This document shows, in pieces, positions 9,375 to 20,903 of a DNA stretch of 64,000 nucleotides; position 1 is the stretch's first letter, and every line of letters begins with the position of its first letter. The position numbers and the translations under genes were made by a program. Source of the stretch: Hymenoscyphus infarciens (Eukaryota > Ascomycota > Leotiomycetes > Helotiales > Helotiaceae). The stretch lies in the NCBI GenBank assembly GCA_001414345.1, contig LLCB01000162.1, positions 1-64,000 on the forward strand, given 5' to 3'. Below the pieces are notes generated by a model, which saw only the letters and a list, made by a program, of their open reading frames with translations, ran no database searches and was not told where the DNA came from.

Positions 9375-11526
9375 TTATATCTTTACGATATCAACTCTCG
9401 TTCTTTCAAACACTTTATGCCCAACCATGACCGTCGAGCTCGCCTCCTCTTCCGTCAGTTTGGCGGGGTAAACTGTGAGCTTGGCAAAAGTCCCTGCTGC
9501 TCTCCTCTTGGAGAGATACCCAGGATTGATCACAACAACACTTTCGACGACCTGAAACCAAAATTAGCATATTTACGTTAGCGCGGAATAGCAAATCCAG
9601 GCATACCTTGGCAAAAGGGGTGAGTACACTGGGTACAATCAACACATCGGGTCTGATGTTCACCATCTCCCCCAGCTTCAAAAAGCTAGTATCTAACACA
9701 GCACCCACCGGTCTCCCATCTTCCGTCCCAGTCTTTGGCAAATTGCTCCTATCCACAGGAGGAAATAGAGGAAAGAAATTCCGCTGTTCAATCAAATATT
9801 TCGGTAATCGCGCAAGAATCTCTGCATCTTTCAACTTCCCTCCTACGATCTCAGATTGTCGAAGCTCAGTCAAGATATCTTGGGAGGAAATCCCAATAGA
9901 GATTTCATTCAAGGAGAGAGTCATTGGATTTCCAACTATTGAGACCGTTTTTGGGAGACCGAGATCTTTTCTCGGAAATTTTTCTTGGGGCCAGGATACG
10001 TGACTGCTTATTACGTCTTTGACAGAGGGAACAAGGATGATGGTGATATTTGGGTTGGCAGCGGAAAGACTGATAAATGCTGGAGACACGAGGTATTTGA
10101 AGACCGTTGTCATTGAAATTTTGTCAGGTTCCGTAAGTGCTTCCTCTGGGAGGTCAAAGTCTCCTGTTGCTACTAAAGGATGATCGACATCAAGAAATGG
10201 CCCGCTGAGAACAAGTGCATCGGCGTATGTATCGGCTGCTTGACTGCAAATCGCATGTAAAGGCTCAAAATCGAGGTTATCATCTGCTGTATATGGCCCT
10301 GAACCCACAAGTATGTTGAGAGGAGCGGGATCCGAGTCAGAATCCATGGCATCCGGTCCTCCACGCAATCTCTGCGTGTACTCTTCAAATCTAGCAGGCG
10401 CTGATGCAGCACCATGCAGTAAAGGCATCTCCAGAATTTCACTGACCACAAATTCCTCACCTGACGTATTGATGCCTTTCAGAGCTACAACTTGACCTGG
10501 GAAAAACTGGAATCCAGCGAGCTGCCTATTTTGAACGTTCAGAGGCACTCTCAGACCCGCTCCCATTCGTCTCGAGGTTTCCAGAACAATGGAAGAAGCA
10601 TTGAGTTTGCCCTCCAAGGAATCGCAAGCTATCCTTCCAACAGCCACAATCTCATTGGTACTTTTACTCGCAGCACTTCCAAATTCAGAGTCCTCCAGCT
10701 CGTGATGTGTTTGTACGAGTGTTGTGAATTCTTCTATTCGGTCGTCGAGGATCTCCGAAGCTTCAGAAGACTTCATGGCCATAGTTTTATATCCCAAAGC
10801 CTTGTAATCCGAATTGGCGACGGATCTTACTCTAGCTTGTGAATATGGTGCAATCGGCGGTTCTGGGACTTTGAGATGATCATTGAGGACTTGGACCGCT
10901 TGGCCGGCATTGGGGCGGTCGTGAAAGGGTAGTCTATCCAGAATTAGTCTGGGGTCCAACTGAGGGGTTGGGATAGCTTACGGTGTCCCAATCTGCTCGG
11001 CCGATTTATTTGGTGTTTTAAAATCCGGCGGGCTGCTTGCAGGTTCTGCTTTAATTCTCGACATGGATGGCGTTTCCAGTTTTCGTTTGTTGGTACCGGG
11101 TCGACTGGCAGAACCAACCCTTGGGGTCGTTGGAACCGCACCACCTAGACTAAACCAACATCAGATGAGAACAGCCGCAGTGTCATATCCTACTCACATG
11201 CCAAACATATCCCCATTACTCGCAGCATTTCGCGGTGTTGCCCCTCCCCTTTTATTCGTATGCAAATGCGATTTCTTCCTGCTTTCCTGCTCCAGTCCAT
11301 CCTGCACATCTTTCTTGAGGGCATTCGCGGTTTCGATGTTCAGTTTCATATCATCCGATCCCATTTTCATGCTGTAAGACTCCCATTTGTACCAGAGCTC
11401 TTCCACGTCGATCGAGTGTAGGCGCATGATGGATTGTAATTCGGATACCAGGTCGGGTTCGAGACTTGAGCCTGCCCCTCCTTTGGTGGCAGGGGCAAAT
11501 CGTTCTTGCAGCTCAGATTCGGACAT
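9375..11526 (-). CDS. POL12: DNA polymerase alpha-primase subunit B (Pol12)
   Basis: Four exons on the minus strand (11198-11526, 10982-11149, 9607-10933, 9375-9551) give 666 residues. Introns are 48, 48 and 55 nt with canonical ends, and all junctions keep frame. The N-terminus starts MSESELQERF and carries the small helical domain that in other species binds partner proteins. A flexible Pro/Ser linker follows, then the OB-fold (STNEIVAVGRIACDSLEGKL region) and the inactive calcineurin-like phosphoesterase domain (LNILVGSGPYT, ALVLSGPFLDVDHP, IILVPSVKDV). The protein is the scaffold subunit of Pol alpha-primase that starts Okazaki fragments. The last exon encodes VVESVVVINPGYLSKRRAAG, typical of the family's C-terminus. 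Confidence 0.93.
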
Positions 11527-11980
11527 TTCGCGATACGATAATTCGTTTGGATGGTGTTGTGGGTGTAAGTTGTTGCTGAGCCTTGAAGTGGGAGACGCGT
11601 TGAAAACGCGCTCGGGGTTTCGTGTAAAGTGGAGGGGAGGGTGCGGGATAATCTCGGGATGGACTCACCCCTATGATCCTTTTTTTCGTCGCCTATCAAC
11701 TATCACCCAGATATTATAGAACAATAAGGTTCGATAGTGTCAAATTATTTAGAGTAATACTAAATCATGTAGCTTGAATAATATAATGAGGGAATGGAGT
11801 CCAATTACCTCTTGGTCTGAATACCCCACCCCGCCGTGTTTGTGTTTAGACTTATACTTACTTACAGTTCTATGCCAGCCGGACAAAATTTATAACTCTT
11901 GATACTACCAAATTTTAACTCTCGAGATTCTTCATTCGCACTCGATTCTATCCACATGTATACTGTGCATTTACAAGTGA

Positions 11981-13625
11981 TCATGGCCCATGTCTCTCCG
12001 TCCACTGTGCCATAATGTTTTTTTGAAACAATCTAACTTCCAAAATGTCTTCATCCCTAAGCATACGCGTATAGAACGTAAACAGTCCGAATGACTAGAC
12101 ACAGGCGTCAGTATTCATAACAAACAAAAAGAGAGAGAATGAGAAATCCTCACATGTAAAGCCGGAATCCCCAAAGGATAAAATTCAAACCACTCCCTCT
12201 TGGTACACTCCCCCACCCTCGGATTCCAATCCCCCTTCGTCTTGAACTCCTCGCGTTTCCCCCTTAGAAAGTCGCGAAATTCTTTTTCTCTCCATGTTAG
12301 TGTGGGACTTATTATTTGGATCAAGCCACGCAGATCCGCGGGGTTGAGATATGTATAGAAGAAAGCTGCGCCGGGTGTGACTCGGTGGGTTTCTTCAGTT
12401 GCGGCCCCGAGGAGGGTTTGTAGCTCGAGGGAGTTGGGATGTAGTGTCCGGCTTAATGCATAGACTCTGGTGGCTATTTTTGAGACATTGTTTGCCAGCT
12501 GCACGGTATGATAGTTTGGATGTATTGTGTATTCTCTTGAGTGTATGCTACTGATTTTTTCCAGGCGAAGCACTGCAAGGGCGAGTTAGCTTGTGCACGT
12601 TTCATGCGAAGGAGAGTAATTTGCAAGAGAGCGGAGGTAGATATATTGGATGGGCTTGGATGGATGGGAAAGGGGCGGACTTACTATTTGCTGTTTCGCC
12701 TGGTGAACTCCATATTTGCATCTCGCAAGCGTTCTCAAGAAGATAATGTAAGTGCCGATGAGGTTCTCTCAACATCTCAATTGGTACGCGCGATGGTGTC
12801 GCTTCCATTATACTCTTAATTGACATTGCATAAGGGTGACGAGAAGGCGAATTGTTGTCAAATATACCAACATTTCTCATACCATCCAGACGATAAAATG
12901 GCATGAAAGCAACCAGAATCTTCTCCCTGATATTACTACCAAGCTGGGCTGTCTCCGGCGTATCCTTCCACGTAGAGCCCGGCCGATCCACAGCGATAAT
13001 GTCAAATCTTTTGGGTGCAGGAGTCAGTTGATACACAGTGGGTAGCCCCAAAGCATCGTTCTTCCATGATGGAGACCACTTGTTCCATTGGAATGCCAGT
13101 TTATTAGCGACATCATTACCCATGACCCCTTGAAAGAAAATAGCAAGTTGCTGAGTCTTCGTAAATATAGCCCATCTCTGGCCAGAATCTTCATCGGCAG
13201 GCGCAGTGATTTTTATAGTTACGCCTTCAAGAAGGTCGTATCTAGCATTTTGCAATCGCCGTGACATGTCGTCGTTTGGGTTTTGCAAGTCCAATTTGAT
13301 GCAGTTAGAGCTCTCCACTCGAACCCAGGAATTGAACTTGAAAGTAGGGCCTATTATAAAGGTTAAAGTTTCCTTGCTGTAGTTTGCTTCGCAAACCTCA
13401 CTGTGGATACAACTGTTGGTTCGCATGATGGCCACTAGATGTGTGAGCTGATGTTATAAATGTGAAGGAGAGTTGCAGTCTCGCTTAAGGATACTTACGA
13501 CTGTCCATTTTGGGGGAGGGATACACTTTTGCTTGGACGCGGAAATGTCTCCAAATTTTTCTTCGAAGCTCGGGTGCGAGCTTTTCGAAATCCCCTAGAG
13601 AACTGGGTTGATGTGGTTCTTTCAT
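11981..13625 (-). CDS. F-box-like protein of unknown function
   Basis: Four exons (13499-13625, 12685-13434, 12154-12572, 11981-12094) give 469 residues with introns of 64, 112 and 59 nt. The N-terminus holds an F-box/2EXR-like motif, LGDFEKLAPELRRKIWRHF. The rest is a long, mixed alpha/beta region without motifs I can name. The last exon (SFGLFTFYTRMLRD onward) is supported by an exact frame, a GTGAGG donor and a TCTAG acceptor. If that intron were ignored the protein would end nine codons later. Such proteins are abundant in Pezizomycotina and may act as substrate adaptors for SCF ubiquitin ligases, but nothing here shows it. I do not recognise a specific orthologue. Confidence 0.65.
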
Positions 13626-14427
13626 TGTGTGGAGAGTGCCGGGTATTCTGTGAATATGAAAAACGTTTCTGTTGAAATTTTGTAAAGGTTTGAGAAACAC
13701 TGGGGAGTGTATACATTTTAATGAGGTTTTAAAATAGTAGTATTTCCCAAGTGGGAAACGATTACGAATCAATTCGGCAAAAAATTCATAATTAAAATAC
13801 ATAGTCACAAATCTTAAGCTAACACTAGAGCTTTCGGCTGCTATTTGTACCATTAACGTCAACTTTCACGCGATTTTTTAACTAGTGAACCTAGTGCAAC
13901 AAATTTTCATGGCTAGAAGAGTGAAGTTTCTAAGATCCTTTTTACCTTTTTCATATACTTAAATAGCAAAACGACAATGATAAGACGGAGAATTGAAATC
14001 ATAAGATGAGAACAAAGTTCATTTTCAGTTAAAAGAGAGATAACACACTATCCAGGAATAAGACTACAGGATCAGAAATCAAGTAAGGATGCTAAAGAAA
14101 AGAGAACAGCAATTAGATATATTAGTTGTGAGAGGGACATCAGTAGTGCAAAGCTAAAATGTACTAAAACAAAGTCACTCCGCTAACTTAATTAGCGAGC
14201 CATCACACCAGCTAGTATATCAGTGCACTAGAGCCTCACAACTTTCTAGGTTAAATCTTAAAACAATTTAGACTTTTTTTAATTTTCCTAGCGAAAGTCT
14301 TCACTGCCCTTATGATTTTTTTGAACAACGATCGATATTCCCACATCTCCCTCAGTACCCACGTAGAACTCCCACAACCCAAACCCCCCAAGTTCACAAA
14401 CCCCCTTTCACCAATTAATACCACATC
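13626..14427. other. intergenic, no gene seen
   Basis: Moderately AT-rich, no convincing coding frame. It separates the F-box-like gene from the tandem pseudogene array. Confidence 0.45.
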
Positions 14428-14694
14428 TTAATTACCCATCGCGTGCACCACTGTCCGTCCGTACAACACTGGCGATTACTACAACAAAAAGAGTCGGGGT
14501 GGCAAAAAAAGGAACAAATCAATAGCCATAAACACAGCATTGGAAACACTCTCATGGTAGGAGAATATTTCCGGATCAAATGCGGCTTTATAGAAAGACC
14601 GGATCCTTCTCATTGCTTCCGCCAGTGGAGCATTCCATCGGAAAGTGTAATGGTGACCATGTGCGTTGAAGAGGTGGTGTGATTTGGTATACAT
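14428..14694 (-). pseudogene. PPxY/transmembrane family relic, copy 1
   Basis: The minus strand encodes RSFYKAAFDPEIFS, close to DSYKVAFDPELFS in copy 2. It is followed by a hydrophobic region that runs in frame into a double stop (TAG TAA at 14476-14481) and then reads on in the same frame to a stop at 14428. The leader around 14830 resembles the leaders of copies 2 and 3. No PPxY-bearing N-terminus is intact here. The parent family is only known to me from the relative at 48 kb. Confidence 0.5.
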
Positions 14695-14856
14695 CGTTGG
14701 AGACTTTGTGGTGTAGTGGTAATATTGCCTCTCAAGGAGAGGTAACGATGTGCTTCAGTAACACGATGGAGGATGATTGAAGGATTGTGCGAATGCAGAG
14801 GAGGAGGGATCTAATAGAACTGGCTAAGCAACCACCCCTCCACAAGCTAACACCTC

Positions 14857-15279
14857 CTAACTACCCACCGCGTACTCCACAATCCAACTACTCGCCAAAA
14901 CCAAAAACAACAGCATGACACAACGGATCAAAAATGTCAAACCCAACATCATAGCACAAAGAAACCTGGATTGCAAAGAGAAGAGCTCAGGGTCAAATGC
15001 CACTTTATAGGAGTCTTTAAGTCTTCTTCTTGCTTCGGGTGGCGTAGTATTTCATCGAAGTTCAAGGGTAGCAGTTGTAGGTTTGATTTGATCTGAAGGT
15101 TTGGAAGACATATTTTGTGAGATTGTGGGTTCGTATAATGATAGTTGTGTTTCTTTCGATTGAGGGTGGTTGTTTTGAAGGTGACATGGTGTAGGAGTGT
15201 TGAAAGCAAAGGAAGAAAGAATGAAAGTTGACACTAAAGATACCAAGTAACTAACGGAACTGTTGAGGCAATCCATCAA
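14857..15279 (-). pseudogene. PPxY/transmembrane family relic, copy 2
   Basis: A frame ending at 14857 carries DSYKVAFDPELFS and a strongly hydrophobic C-terminal segment (about 30 residues, ending IVEYAVGS). It is interrupted by TGA at 15052-15054, where copy 1 has TGG (Trp). Upstream, the family start MSPSKQPP is in another frame than the following LSLYEP, which indicates an indel. The gene therefore shows at least one frameshift and one nonsense codon. It is most likely non-functional; a short product from either half cannot be excluded. Confidence 0.55.
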
Positions 15280-15517
15280 AACACGTGTATGAAGGGCTTG
15301 AACGAACGGACCACCCTAGAAAAAAAGCAACGAAGCTTTAGCTTAGCAGATCTCGTGGCGACGTACTCTCCCATCCACAAACTTGTTTTAATATGAGATA
15401 TTTTGAAGGGAAGAAGGGTAGAAACGGGGGTTGAAACGAGTCTCATTGGGGGGGCCGTAAGCGAGAAACAATAGAATTCAACTTAGAGTTTCCAAGAACA
15501 GTTCCGAACCTCCATTA

Positions 15518-15841
15518 TCACTCTTTCACTACCCACGTCGCAAGTCCCAAAACTTTCCTCAAGGCCTGAGCAATCTACAAAACAACCAACCACACAACTA
15601 GAATAAAAAACAGCACACCAAAAATTCCCAAAGACGCCGCTCAGTCTGCATTGAGGAAGGAATTATGGGGATTGCGGGGTTCAGTTACAGGTAGTATGGA
15701 GTAAGCCGGGGGTGGTTGCTTTGAAGGAGACCTGTTTAGATTGAAGACTACGGAAACGGAAGGAGAGGAGGAGGAAAGGTTGAGATTATCCACAGCTGAA
15801 GCTAAATAAGTGTCCCAAGCTAAGGGGAACTGATGAGGCAA
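15518..15841 (-). pseudogene. PPxY/transmembrane family relic, copy 3
   Basis: The frame contains SPSKQPPPAYSILPVTEP, very like SPFKDPPPAYHSLLPLYEP of the intact gene at 48 kb. The family ATG reads AGG here. In-frame stops lie at 15641-15643 and 15575-15577, yet the frame otherwise continues through a hydrophobic stretch (LGIFGVLFFILVVWLVVL) to 15518. A lost start plus two nonsense codons in one frame mark a pseudogene. Introns cannot easily explain the stops because no canonical splice pair removes them. Confidence 0.6.
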
Positions 15842-16667
15842 TCACCAAATGAAATCATATCACCTGTATCAGAACTCGATGAAACCCACCTTACTTGTCC
15901 TAGGAGATGCCAAATCCTCCATGACAGAGAAAGAATGTGGCCCTCGACTGGTTGGGAGAGGCCATAGTTGAAAGCACAACCACACGAAGAAAACAATCCA
16001 CCATCAGGGCATCAAGTCACATTAGCAGAATTTCATTTAGACAACAGCTATTTCTCATTCCACTATTCCACACACCACAATTTTGACTGACTTGTTCCCC
16101 TCAACTCTCAAATTCCCCCATCCTATCGAATCTCATATCTCAAAATACAAAGTGGCCGCCAGCTCAGCAAGCCGCTTATCCATCCAGCTTTCCGTCATCC
16201 GGAACACCAAGCTCAATGCATACAAAAAAAAAAAGTTGGATGCTTTGCAAATGCTTGTTCAGGCGCTAAACTGAAAGAAAAAGAAAAAAAGGGGGCAGGT
16301 AGTATTGACAAAAGATAGAAAAGATGGCTGGCAAAAAAATCGCAGCAGCATCCTTCTTGGTGGTACACAAAACAAAGTTTTTTCTTGCAGTGATCTGGCG
16401 TGAGATCTGGTATCTTCCTGTATCTAAAGAGATCGGGAGCGTCGTAATTTAATGAAACAACAAGCGTGAAGATTATTTCCATGCAAGCTGATGAGGCTAG
16501 CCTGGGGTGAAGTTCGGGGGATGCGAATGGGCATCCATGCAGTGAAATTGTAAAATTAGAAAATGTTCCTGGGAAGAGTGTGTGAATATATGGACAGGAA
16601 GGTTGGACCGAAAAAGAGTCGGGTATATTCGTAAAAAGAACTTTTAAATGAAGAAGACGAGGGGAAC
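15842..16667. other. intergenic and 3' flank, no gene seen
   Basis: It contains A- and T-rich homopolymer stretches (around 16225 and 16270) that probably belong to the 3' region of the downstream ADF-H gene. No coding frame is convincing. Confidence 0.45.
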
Positions 16668-19600
16668 TTATTGTCCTCGACCTGCGTGTGATTGGTGTGC
16701 TGATTGAAGGACTGGTTATGATGTTAGCAAATCTTGAGAAACAAGCTCATGAAAAACTTACCCTCCAATACCCGTCCCTGGCCAGCCCGATCTTCACAGG
16801 CAATCTGTAAACCACTGCCCTCAAAGAAGTCCAGCAGAACACTATTCGGCAATTCCTGCATTTCAATATCAGGAATTACCGGGGGTCTGAACTCGCTAAG
16901 ATGGAATCTTCGAGTAGCTCCTACTGTTTTGTTTTTTCCACTGCCACTTGTAGCCAACGCAGGGGAGAGTATGAGGAATCCATGAGAATCCAGCAGCATA
17001 GAGCGTCGCTTCCAAAGTAAGCTATCTGGAAATTGCACGTTTACATCGCCAATATTAACATTAGGTGTAGATGGAGATTGAGGTTCGGATAGTGGGCCAG
17101 AAGGAGCATTGCCAAAAGCAGGCTCAGGATCCTCACGCAGAGTAGGAGACACTGCATGGGCTAAAGCCTTGCGACCCGAAGACAGGGACGATGACATTCT
17201 TCGTAGCATGCGAGTCGCCCGGCTAGACTTCTTGCCTTTCTCCTCATTGATCGATTGATTATCACTAGTTGGGGATGGTGACATGGGCATGTCGCGGTTT
17301 GAAGAAGTGGATATCCTGCTGGTGATTGATTGTGATCTTTGGTGACTGATGGGTGTATGAGTAGATGGAGGGCGCGATGGAGACTTGACGGACGGCGGTC
17401 TCGAGGAAGATCGAAGATTAGTTGACGAGCTTGAAGCTTCAAGGTTGATAGACTTTCGGCGCTCAGCAAACGAGCTACGGCGATCATTGATCAAGTCTTT
17501 CACAATGGCGATTGATGACCTTCGATTCTTGGCAGTGGTATTAGTTGCCTCTGAGGATGAAGAAAGCCTTCGCTCTTTCGACAGCCGCCTCTCCTGGATA
17601 GTCTCTCTGGCTTGGGAAATGACAGCCTTTTGATGATCGATGACAAGTGGAGATTCTTTGAGATCTAGGGGGGCATATTCCGAAGGGTCCTTTCCTCGAT
17701 CTGATTGTGGCTGGAAAGGCTGTGAAGGATCCCTAATGATTCTAGCGGTGACCGAAATCGACTCAGGTCGGGACCGCATCTGACCTCCCATGGGAAGCGT
17801 GGTAGGTTCGAAAGTACTAACACGATTTTTGATCGAGTTTGATCTATTTCGCGAAGTTTCTGGCGAGGACTCGCGGGAAATGGAGGGCGAGGGAGTATTT
17901 TTGTTCAATGAATTTGCGCGTTCCGCAATAGAGGGTGATCTAGACGCTCCTCGGGCGCTCGCCTTCCTAACCGAAAAGAATGCCGGAGTGGACCCAGGAG
18001 GGGGGCCAGCAGTGGCAGGAGGCGATGCACCTGGTGCCAAACTCGAAAGCTTCTCCAATGCCTTGATCCTTTGTGAAATACCAGAACCGAGATTGACTTT
18101 CTTGGCAATTGGCTTTGCATTTTCTTGGTTAATACGGTTCAAGTAGGCGGCTGATGCTGAAACGGATCGTGCGGGTGGCTGGACAGAAGGCTCATGTATC
18201 GCTGGTGGACTTAAGAGTTGGCCTGGCTCTCCTTTCTTCAATGGATTCGATGCCGCACGAGAAATTTTGCTTCGCCAGCTATCCGCTTTTTTGGGAGTAG
18301 GAAACATAGGACTAATTGGGGACTTGGAAACCGATATTGGCTTGGCTTCTTGAACCACCGCAGACTGCAACTCGTCCATAAACTCCTCATCCGAGGAAAG
18401 ATTTGCTTCAGAATTACTTGGATCGTTTAACTCAATGTCGGTACGTATGGGCTCTATAAGAGTTCTGCGCTTCTTGTTTAGTGTCGTCGGCTCGTCATTC
18501 GTTGGGGATTGAGCTGCATTGGTGTCACCGACTGCTGACTTTTGCGACAAATCGTGGGGCTCCAGAGATGGGAGAGGCTGGACTTGTATGCTTGGGGTAT
18601 CGGTTTCCACTTTGGAATCTTCTATACCGGTCTTTGACTCGGGAATATTCTGCTCGTCAACTTCCACAGGCGAATCTATTGCTTTGGCTCCTGGAGTAGC
18701 TTCAACCTTCGATACTTCGACCTCGGTCTTTGGAGCGGATACCAAAGGTTCTTCTTCGATGGCGGGGTTGTCCTCTATTAGTATCTCAGCAGCGGGGGCT
18801 AGTTGAGCCACTGGAAGATTATCTTCTGTTGTGGTTGGCTTTTCAACTGCGGATAGAATTTCCAACGAGACTGGCCTCGAGATTGGCGATAATTCATGCT
18901 CAATTGGGTCAAATTCTTCGGTATCAAGAGGCTCCCCAAAAGCAACATGCTTCTTCACCTTTGTTAGAACGGCCTTCTCACTGTCTGAAGCTTCCCGGGG
19001 CAGTAGTGGAGAAATCACAGGCGCATCCGTAACTGCCTTTTCGCCCTCGCGAACAATGGGATACGAAATTTCATCTCTTGTGACAGTTTCAGAGTCGAGT
19101 TCCGCAGGTGTTTCCGCCACATTTTCTGCAAGGTTTTCGGCTTTAGAGGCTAAAGGCTCGGTTTCCTTCTCTTTCGCGCTCGTTGTCTCGTGGGCTACAC
19201 CTGCTGCATCAGACTCGGCTACTTCGCTAACAGATTTCGGTATAGCAGCTTCCTGTACAGTTTCATCTGTGGATTCCGAAAGCGATGAAGCCCTCGTGGA
19301 ATCTGCTTGTTCTGAGGGTCCCACAGGGGATACCGGGTACGAGTCTGATCTTGTGGCATCTGATTCATCGGTTTTGAGTGTTGAGTTAGCATCAAAAGCA
19401 ATGGCAGAGTCGCCTCCTTTGGTCATATCGTCAAGCATAGCCAATGTGTCCTGGACTTCTTTTGGTGTGTCTTTTACCGTTCTGACTTCAATTGTTGGAT
19501 TGGAGTCATCCGGGCTTGTGGGCGAAGGTTCACTTGGTACCGCGATGGGTGGTGGCATGTTCAATTGTCTTTTTCGTAGTTCTAGTGCCTTCATTAGACG

Positions 19601-20903
19601 AGCCTTTTCAGGGGTGATTGTGGGCGTTTTGGGAGTTGTAGGAGAGTGAAGAGGGGGCGACATGGCGGAGCTGGGACTAGGGGGCGGTCGTCCTCCACTC
19701 GTATGCGGTCGTTTTTGTGTTGTGTGATAGGCTTGTGGTAGTGTGAGGGGGAGCGCTGGGGGCGAAATAGACATGCTTGGGGATTCGGAATCATGTGTCG
19801 ACTGGGATCTATCTGGGCCTTTCCGCAACGCCTTTGAAAATATCTTTACTCCCTGGGGTAATGTAGAGACTGGGCGATAATGAGAAGTCGCCCCAGATGT
19901 GTGCGGTCTTCCTCCATTTGCATCAAGTGAAGGTCGGGGTCCCAACTTTATTTTTGGCCTGCCTCCAGTTCCGTATGAGGTAGTGCTGTAGAGTTCTGGT
20001 CTGGTTGACGGTGACGATTTTCGTGGTTGTGGCTCCTCGCCTAATCTATTTGGGGAGTGCGAGTCTCTAGGGGGAGGTGGAAAGGTTTCTAGATTCAGAG
20101 GCTCTCTTGGGGGAGGTGGGGAGGTATCAGATGATGAAGGCTCTCTAGGTGGAGGCGGAAAAGTATCGGTAGACTCGGCAGTTGGCAGAGGTATCATAGA
20201 AGGTTCCAAGGGAAGGGGGTGAGCATTGACAGTTGATGCAGTTGTCTTGGCTGTTCCTGGACGCTCTTCCAGCACTGTTGATTGTCGTTTTCGATTATCT
20301 TCCTCCTCATCCTCCGCAATTTCCATCAATCTTCTTCTTCGAAGGGAGCTTGTTGATGAACTTGTAGACCCGGAGGCAGTATGTAGTGAGCAGGCCGAGG
20401 AGAGTGTGGTATCTCGGAGTTCTTTGGCGGTGGTGATGGGGAATATGGTATCGTGAGGAGAAAATCGCTCTGTGACTGCATTGAAATGAACTGCGACGCG
20501 AGCTGCAAAGGGATTAGCCTATACTAAGAGAGAGAGAGAGAGAGTGCATGTAGAGATCGAATAGTTACCTTGTACTAATCTTGAACAATCCTCTGGCACA
20601 TATTTGATCAAGACATTCCTCCGTCTGTATCGCAGAAAGCCGAATAAAGGTGAGGGTTCTTCATAAGCCGCTATTGCGTTTCGGATCTCAACAATGCCTC
20701 CATTTCCGCGTCCTAACAGTTCCACTTCGTCTCTAGAGGCGTATTTGAGGAGAAACCTGTGACAATGGCAACTTGTGAGCTTGCGATCTGAAATGGCTAC
20801 GGAGACCATAAGAAATTAAGTGATCTTACCATCCTCCTGGCTCCGCGGCCGAAGCATCGTAAGCCTCCTTGAGCTTTGCATCGTCCAAGCCATTCAACGA
20901 CAT
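16668..20903 (-). CDS. ADF-H (cofilin/tropomyosin-type) actin-binding domain protein, large
   Basis: Four exons (20830-20903, 20569-20756, 16762-20502, 16668-16711) give 1348 residues; introns are 73, 66 and 50 nt and every junction keeps frame. The N-terminal 130 residues form an ADF-H fold: start MSLNGLDDAKLKEAYDAS, then WFLLKYASRDEVELLGRG and VLIKYVPEDCSRLVQARVAV. The next 1000 residues are disordered, with three PPPPREP-type repeats near the start and Ser/Pro/Glu-rich stretches. A conserved C-terminal block (VNIGDVNVQFPDSLLWKRRS, GFLILSP, RRFHLSEFRPP) follows and probably forms a second folded domain. The last exon choice (ending AHQSHAGRGQ) is inferred from a CTAAC branch point. The product likely binds actin or regulates the cortical cytoskeleton; that is inference from the domain. 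Confidence 0.82.
20526..20544. repeat. (AG)n microsatellite in intron 2 of the ADF-H gene
   Basis: Nine to ten AG units lie inside the 66-nt intron of the minus-strand gene, between its donor and acceptor. Length variation here would change intron size only. Confidence 0.85.

Noticed and set aside
14700..14760. tRNA-like A box (TGGTGTAGTGG) followed by a CCTCTCAAGGAGAGG hairpin
   Set aside because: There is no B box, no acceptor stem and no proper anticodon arm. The stretch lies in the leader of a pseudogene copy.
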